A stretch of 64,000 nucleotides of DNA from Paenisporosarcina sp. HGH0030 (GTDB taxonomy: Bacteria; Bacillota; Bacilli; Bacillales_A; Planococcaceae), in the NCBI RefSeq assembly GCF_000411295.1, contig NZ_KE150421.1, forward strand, positions 2,211,589-2,275,588, read 5' to 3'. Below are positions 59,870 to 64,000 of this stretch, piece after piece. Both the position numbers and the translations under genes were made by a program. How positions within the stretch are numbered: the first letter of the stretch is position 1; the number at the start of each line of letters is the position of its first letter. The notes below the pieces were generated by a model, which was given only the letters and a program-made list of their open reading frames with translations, was not told the origin of the DNA and did no database searches.

Positions 59870-61804
59870 TTACTCCTCATCCTCGAGACTTAACCCTTTA
59901 ACATGCTTGAGATTGAGCTGTTTCTTCACTTTCCGATAATTTTTGGATTTGAAAATGATATCGTAATCATAGTTTTCAGGATACAGTTCACTTCCTTTAA
60001 TGTGAAGCTGCAATCTTTTATGGTTAAAGGCTTTCTTTTCGCCTTTCACTTGCACGATGTAATTCCCATTGCTGTCAGGTCCTTTATATACAATCCCCGT
60101 CTCATTCGTAGCGGGTATCGTGACATTGTCTCCTTGTTCAAACTGCGCTACCTTTTCTTCAATGGCTTCCTTATTTTGTCGAGTTTTTCTGGCGTATTTA
60201 TTTGTCGTGATTTGCTGCACATAATGAAGGTCCTTCAAATCAGCCTCGCTTGCATCATGAGGATATGTCTGCTCTCCTTTATACGATATGTCGTGTGCTT
60301 TTCTGATTAACTGCGGGTGCAATCCAAGCTTCAATGCAATATCAAACGCCTGGCTTTTCCCGCTTTCCCCCAATAACAAACGATACGTTGGTCGCAGTGT
60401 CTCGAGATTGAACTCCATCGAGCCATTCACAAACCCTTCTTTCCGGTCGGCAAAATCTTTCATTTCACTGTAATGGGTCGTTGCAAAGAGTGTTGCTCCT
60501 TTTTCAAACAATTGCTCCAAAATGACGATGGCCAACGCCATCCCTTCACTCGGATCCGTTCCAGAACCAAGCTCATCCAGTAGTACAAGTGATTGATTAT
60601 CGGTTTTCTTTAAAATGTCGATAATGTTCAAAAGGCGTGAACTGAATGTGCTTAAATTCGCTTCGATGCTCTGGCCATCTCCTATATCCACATAGATTCG
60701 ATGGAAAATGTGGAGTGAACTTCCCTTTTCCGCTGGAATGAACAAACCTGTTTGTGCCATCATGGTCAGCAGTCCGATGGTTTTTAGCGTGACGGTTTTC
60801 CCGCCAGTATTCGGACCCGTAATGACCAGTGCCCGATCTTTTTCTCCGAAATGGAAGGATAAAGGAACTGCATTCCCTTTCAGCATAGGGTGCCTCGCCC
60901 CATTCAAATGAATGATATAGTCCTCGTTCAACGTCGGACGTTCCCCATCAATGGAGACGCTGTACTTTGCTTTCGCAAAAATAATGTCATAATGATGCAT
61001 CGTGTCCATAGCAATGTTGATTGCTAGTTCTTGTTCTAAGAATTTTTCGGTCAGTTCGTACAATATCTTCTCCACTTCATGCTCTTCTGAAATTCTCAAG
61101 TACTCGATCGATTCCTGCATTTCTTCCAGTTCTTTCGGCTCCATGAATAACGTAGCGCCTGATGCAGAGGTATCAATAACAGTCCCTTTTACTTTAGTTC
61201 GGTATTCCCTTTTGACGGCAAACACATAGCGTCCATTTCTTTCGGAAACCATCGCTTCCTGCAAAAACTGCGCAAACGTTTTTGACTTCACCATCGTTTG
61301 TGCTCGTTCCTTCACCTTAGCCAGTTGCATGGATAACTGTCTTCGAACAGTTGAAAGTTCTTTCGTAGCATAATCGTCAACTTGACCGTGTCTCAAGCAG
61401 CGCGTCAGTTCAGCTTCCAACTCATTTAAATCCCCTATTGATTCCGCATACAAATGTATAGTAGGTGCTGCGTACTGTTTATCTTTCATAAAGCGCTTCA
61501 GTTTATTACAGTGATCCAGGAAAGAAAGGACACGGGTAAATTGATCAGCCCGAATGTACAATCCTTTCTTTGCCTGTTCGATGTATTGCTCCATATCACT
61601 TAATGTATGAATCGGCACACTGGCACTGATTTTCATAATTTGCAGTGCTTCATGCACCTCACCTAATCCATGTTCAATACTTTTCTTATTCGTGGTCGGT
61701 CGCAATCCCTCGATTGAGTTCTTCGCCCGCTCCGTAATCGCAAAGCTCCCTACTTCCTGTAAAATTTCTTGATATCCCAATACATCAATGGTTTGTTGAT
61801 TCAT
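59870..61804 (-). CDS. MutS2-like ATPase lacking the Smr domain
   Basis: A 644-aa MutS-family ATPase: helical core (1-300) and ATPase with Walker A GPNTGGKT (330-337), Walker B LVLLDELGSGTDPSEG and FATTHYSEMK. After the ATPase comes a coiled segment and a KOW-like part (GDNVTIPATNETGIVYKG), but the chain ends without the C-terminal Smr nuclease domain that MutS2 (about 785 aa) carries. Probably a second paralogue. AAGGGAGG precedes ATG 61804. Preceded by a structured leader. Confidence 0.88.
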   Translation of the reverse strand: MNQQTIDVLGYQEILQEVGSFAITERAKNSIEGLRPTTNKKSIEHGLGEVHEALQIMKISASVPIHTLSDMEQYIEQAKKGLYIRADQFTRVLSFLDHCNKLKRFMKDKQYAAPTIHLYAESIGDLNELEAELTRCLRHGQVDDYATKELSTVRRQLSMQLAKVKERAQTMVKSKTFAQFLQEAMVSERNGRYVFAVKREYRTKVKGTVIDTSASGATLFMEPKELEEMQESIEYLRISEEHEVEKILYELTEKFLEQELAINIAMDTMHHYDIIFAKAKYSVSIDGERPTLNEDYIIHLNGARHPMLKGNAVPLSFHFGEKDRALVITGPNTGGKTVTLKTIGLLTMMAQTGLFIPAEKGSSLHIFHRIYVDIGDGQSIEANLSTFSSRLLNIIDILKKTDNQSLVLLDELGSGTDPSEGMALAIVILEQLFEKGATLFATTHYSEMKDFADRKEGFVNGSMEFNLETLRPTYRLLLGESGKSQAFDIALKLGLHPQLIRKAHDISYKGEQTYPHDASEADLKDLHYVQQITTNKYARKTRQNKEAIEEKVAQFEQGDNVTIPATNETGIVYKGPDSNGNYIVQVKGEKKAFNHKRLQLHIKGSELYPENYDYDIIFKSKNYRKVKKQLNLKHVKGLSLEDEE

Positions 61805-61828
61805 TATTAAATCCTCCCTTTTTTCCAA

Positions 61829-61865
61829 ATAAAAAAGCCGACATGAAAACACTCATGACGGCTTA
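61829..61865 (-). terminator. Leader terminator (attenuator) of the MutS2-like gene
   Basis: On the minus strand AAGCCGTCATGA / TCATGTCGGCTTTTTT, 25 bases before the start codon. AAAGCCGA at 61909-61916 (minus strand) could pair with the terminator 3' arm TCGGCTTT and act as antiterminator. Confidence 0.65.
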
Positions 61866-62083
61866 GAAGATATTGCATATAATGGAATCCCTGATTTGTG
61901 CACAAAATCGGCTTTGGTTGACGAAAATCAAACAAATGACCGTTTATAGACACAAAAAAAGCGATGACAAATACATGCCATAGCTGGAAATTTCATTCTT
62001 CTTTGCTATGATGCTTGTTCTTAACAATTCTTGAAAAGCGCAACCTAAATAAACCAAGCATTTTCTTGGTTTTTTGCTACTTT
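61866..62083 (-). other. Structured leader of the MutS2-like gene
   Basis: Contains an inverted repeat CATAGC / GCTATG around 61977-62015 and a hairpin with CCAAG / CTTGG at 62050-62083, which on the plus strand is followed by TTTTTT and could be a terminator. No T-box or known riboswitch consensus was recognised. The rest up to 62413 is AT-rich spacer with GGAGG at 62403-62407. Confidence 0.4.
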
Positions 62084-62413
62084 CAAGACCGTATTAAAAT
62101 GACGGATTAGTTAAGAACTGCCACACTCATAAATAAACTCCTCTTTCGGATCTTTCTTTTACAAATTCAGAATATGCGAATTTCAGAATTTTGTCAATTA
62201 TAGGAACTCATTTCAGCAGGACTTTTCATCTATTTATAGAATAACCTCATGACAAGATACTATTATTGAACTTTTCATTCTTCCAGCATATCAATCTTCA
62301 TTGCTACATACGTATTATCGTCGCATCTTTTGTCAACACTAGTTACTAATTTGCGATACAAGTTGTTATCACTCTTTTTATATCGTAGCTAATGAATATT
62401 TTGGAGGAACGTC

Positions 62414-63601
62414 GTGAAAAAGTACTATTTATTAATCGCCTTATGTATGTTAATCGTTGGCTGTTCACATTTTTCTGCCCCTGAATTGCCAATCGACAGT
62501 ATACCTGTCGCCAATGCAATGGAAACTGAAATGGCAAAAAGACCTGTAAAGCCAATTACAGTCAAAGCATTCAAAATTGAAAAACCCGTGGTAACAACCG
62601 CGAAACTTGTTGCAATTGGCGATATCCTGCTACATCAACCCGTATATAAAGATGCAAAAACGACTGACGGAACATATGATTTTACGGCCATGTTCGAAAA
62701 AGTGAAGCCTTTTATCGAAAGTGCCGATATTGCAGTTGCCAATCAAGAAACGATGATTGGGGGTCCAGAGCTGGGGCTTTCCAGTTACCCCAAGTTCAAC
62801 AGTCCTTATGAAATTGGAGATGCGTTGAAGTACTCGGGAATCGATTTAGTGACCATCGCAAACAATCACACGCTGGATAGGGGAGAAAAAGCCATTCTTA
62901 ACGCCATAGACTATTGGGATCATATTGAGATGCCATATACGGGTGCTTTCAAATCGCCAGACGACCGGAATATGGTACGGACTGTCACGAAGAATGACAT
63001 CACTTTCTCTTTCCTGTCCTATAGTTATGGCACGAACGGCATGCCAGTTCCTGAAGGCAAACCTTATTTGATTAATTTGATTGACTTGCCGTTAATTGAA
63101 CAGGACGTGAAAAAGGCGAAAACCATTTCGGACGTGGTGGTCGTATCCATGCACTGGGGAAATGAATATGAAAAAACACCAAACGACACACAAATTAATT
63201 TAGCCAATGAGCTTTCAAGCATGGGCGTTGATATTATCATTGGCCATCATCCTCACGTTCTTCAACCCGTTGATTGGATTGAACGGCCGGACGGAACGCG
63301 AACATTCGTCATGTATAGTTTAGGAAACTTTTTATCTAGCCAAGAGGGCTTGGAGAAATTGACAGGTGGCATTGGTGGCGTGGAAATAACGAAGGTCGTG
63401 GATTCGGAGAAAACGGTTATCAAATTGGATCACCCTAGTTTCGTACCGACTTATGGTTACTACAAAAACAAGCGTGACTTCGAAGTCATCCCTATGCATT
63501 TGTTAACGGAATCTTATTTACCTGGCTATCAAACGCACTATGAGAACACCCAAAGACACCTGAACGTATTAACGAATGAACTGACGTTTATTGAAAAATA
63601 A
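62414..63601 (+). CDS. CapA-family (poly-gamma-glutamate/metallophosphatase-like) lipoprotein
   Basis: A 395-aa lipoprotein (lipobox IVGC, Cys17) with the CapA/PgsA metallophosphoesterase-like fold from about residue 65: VAIGDILLHQPV, ADIAVANQETMIGG, VTIANNHTLDRG, VVSMHWGNEY and IIGHHPHVLQPV. Known relatives act in poly-gamma-glutamate or capsule making, but no pgsB/C genes are here. GTG 62414 follows GGAGG at 6 bases. Confidence 0.9.
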   Translation: MKKYYLLIALCMLIVGCSHFSAPELPIDSIPVANAMETEMAKRPVKPITVKAFKIEKPVVTTAKLVAIGDILLHQPVYKDAKTTDGTYDFTAMFEKVKPFIESADIAVANQETMIGGPELGLSSYPKFNSPYEIGDALKYSGIDLVTIANNHTLDRGEKAILNAIDYWDHIEMPYTGAFKSPDDRNMVRTVTKNDITFSFLSYSYGTNGMPVPEGKPYLINLIDLPLIEQDVKKAKTISDVVVVSMHWGNEYEKTPNDTQINLANELSSMGVDIIIGHHPHVLQPVDWIERPDGTRTFVMYSLGNFLSSQEGLEKLTGGIGGVEITKVVDSEKTVIKLDHPSFVPTYGYYKNKRDFEVIPMHLLTESYLPGYQTHYENTQRHLNVLTNELTFIEK

Positions 63602-63613
63602 TCGGTAAATGAA

Positions 63614-63644
63614 AGAGGACGGCTCTAAAGCCATCCTCTTTTTT
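63614..63644 (+). terminator. Terminator
   Basis: GAGGACGGCT / AGCCATCCTC followed by six T after the CapA-like gene. Confidence 0.85.
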
Positions 63645-63807
63645 GTGATTTGTTCCCTATGCCTTATCTTTTGGATTCATTTTTTATCTAGTAGCTAACT
63701 TGGGTGCAACTGAGGATTGTTTGTAGCTTCAATTTTGTCTAAATTAAAGCATGTTTGACAAAGCCTGGCATACAATTATTTGTAGGCAGACGAACGGAGG
63801 CGAATTG

Positions 63808-64000
63808 ATGTCGAACGAGTTTGTGGTAAGGTCATTAGACGAAATTCGATTTTGGGCAAGAATTATGAAAGAACATGCTCTATTTTTAAGTTTAGGATTT
63901 TCTGCAAATGACAAAAAGCTTATTGAGGAAGCTCTACAGTTCATTGCTGTCTTTGAAAGAATTGAAGAGCAATTAGCCGGTTACTCAGTGCATACCGATC
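63808..64000 (+). CDS. DUF2935 protein, N-terminal part (cut by window edge)
   Basis: 64 residues: SNEFVVRSLDEIRFWARIMK then EHALFLSLGFSANDKKLIEE, the start typical of DUF2935, a metal-binding four-helix family in Bacillales. GGAGG at 63796-63800 is 7 bases before ATG 63808. The rest lies outside the window. Confidence 0.8.
   Translation, partial: MSNEFVVRSLDEIRFWARIMKEHALFLSLGFSANDKKLIEEALQFIAVFERIEEQLAGYSVHTD

Overview
The window reads as chromosome of a low-GC, endospore-type Firmicute. Position 1-74 is the 5' end of a 16S rRNA gene on the minus strand. Its sequence, together with YqhG/YqhH, a Spo0E-type protein, DUF4256, a SigB-type STAS fragment, a lysine riboswitch and strong GGAGG ribosome sites with frequent TTG/GTG starts, points to Bacillales. 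My best guess is Planococcaceae (Sporosarcina-like); the family is inferred, not proven.

Layout. 0-0.4 kb: start of an rRNA operon with two consensus promoters. 0.5-6.8 kb: accessory stretch with an isochorismatase-type hydrolase, an AHSA1 protein, an S66 peptidase, then a run of plus-strand single genes (GNAT, HAD, two small membrane proteins) separated by a short palindromic repeat, ACTAAC-N7-GTTAGT. 7-12.4 kb: yqhH-yqhG and a lysine-riboswitch-controlled amino acid ABC importer. 12.7-19.8 kb: REC-GGDEF-REC protein, HEAT-repeat membrane protein and BcsA-like GT2 in one operon, facing a large anchored TIM-barrel glycoside hydrolase; this looks like a c-di-GMP-linked exopolysaccharide locus. 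20.4-28 kb: HelD, DUF4256, small proteins, and a convergent pair of nuclease-like genes (PD-(D/E)XK and HTH/HNH). 28-33.3 kb: YtkA-like lipoprotein, SCO1, PepSY membrane protein and a two-component system. 33.5-37.8 kb: decayed genes, a zinc-ribbon/endonuclease protein, a P-loop kinase and a truncated STAS gene. 37.9-41.8 kb: a second plus-strand array carrying the longer form of the same repeat. 42.1-47.5 kb: a 43-aa ORF, an XRE-TPR (RRNPP-like) regulator and a 1242-aa secreted subtilase. 48-53.4 kb: GNAT with the repeat, an XRE gene with a broken partner, a CXXC-20-CXXC protein, two CPBP proteases and small membrane proteins. 53.7-57.2 kb: Fur box, FTR1 iron permease, lipoprotein, MFS. 57.3-64 kb: tubby-like, NUDIX, YiaA, Spo0E-like, a MutS2 paralogue without Smr behind a structured leader, a CapA-like lipoprotein, and the start of a DUF2935 gene at the window edge.

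Most unusual signals. (1) An integron-like arrangement without a visible integrase: a repeat family follows many unrelated single genes in two arrays. (2) Two near-identical leader-peptide attenuators, each encoding an 18-aa peptide MTNKR...GIT-N, in front of two unrelated genes, with mutually exclusive hairpins that can hide or free the downstream ribosome site. (3) Several nuclease-like proteins of unassigned role between 24 and 36 kb. (4) One helical domain present three times in the FTR1 permease and its lipoprotein neighbour.
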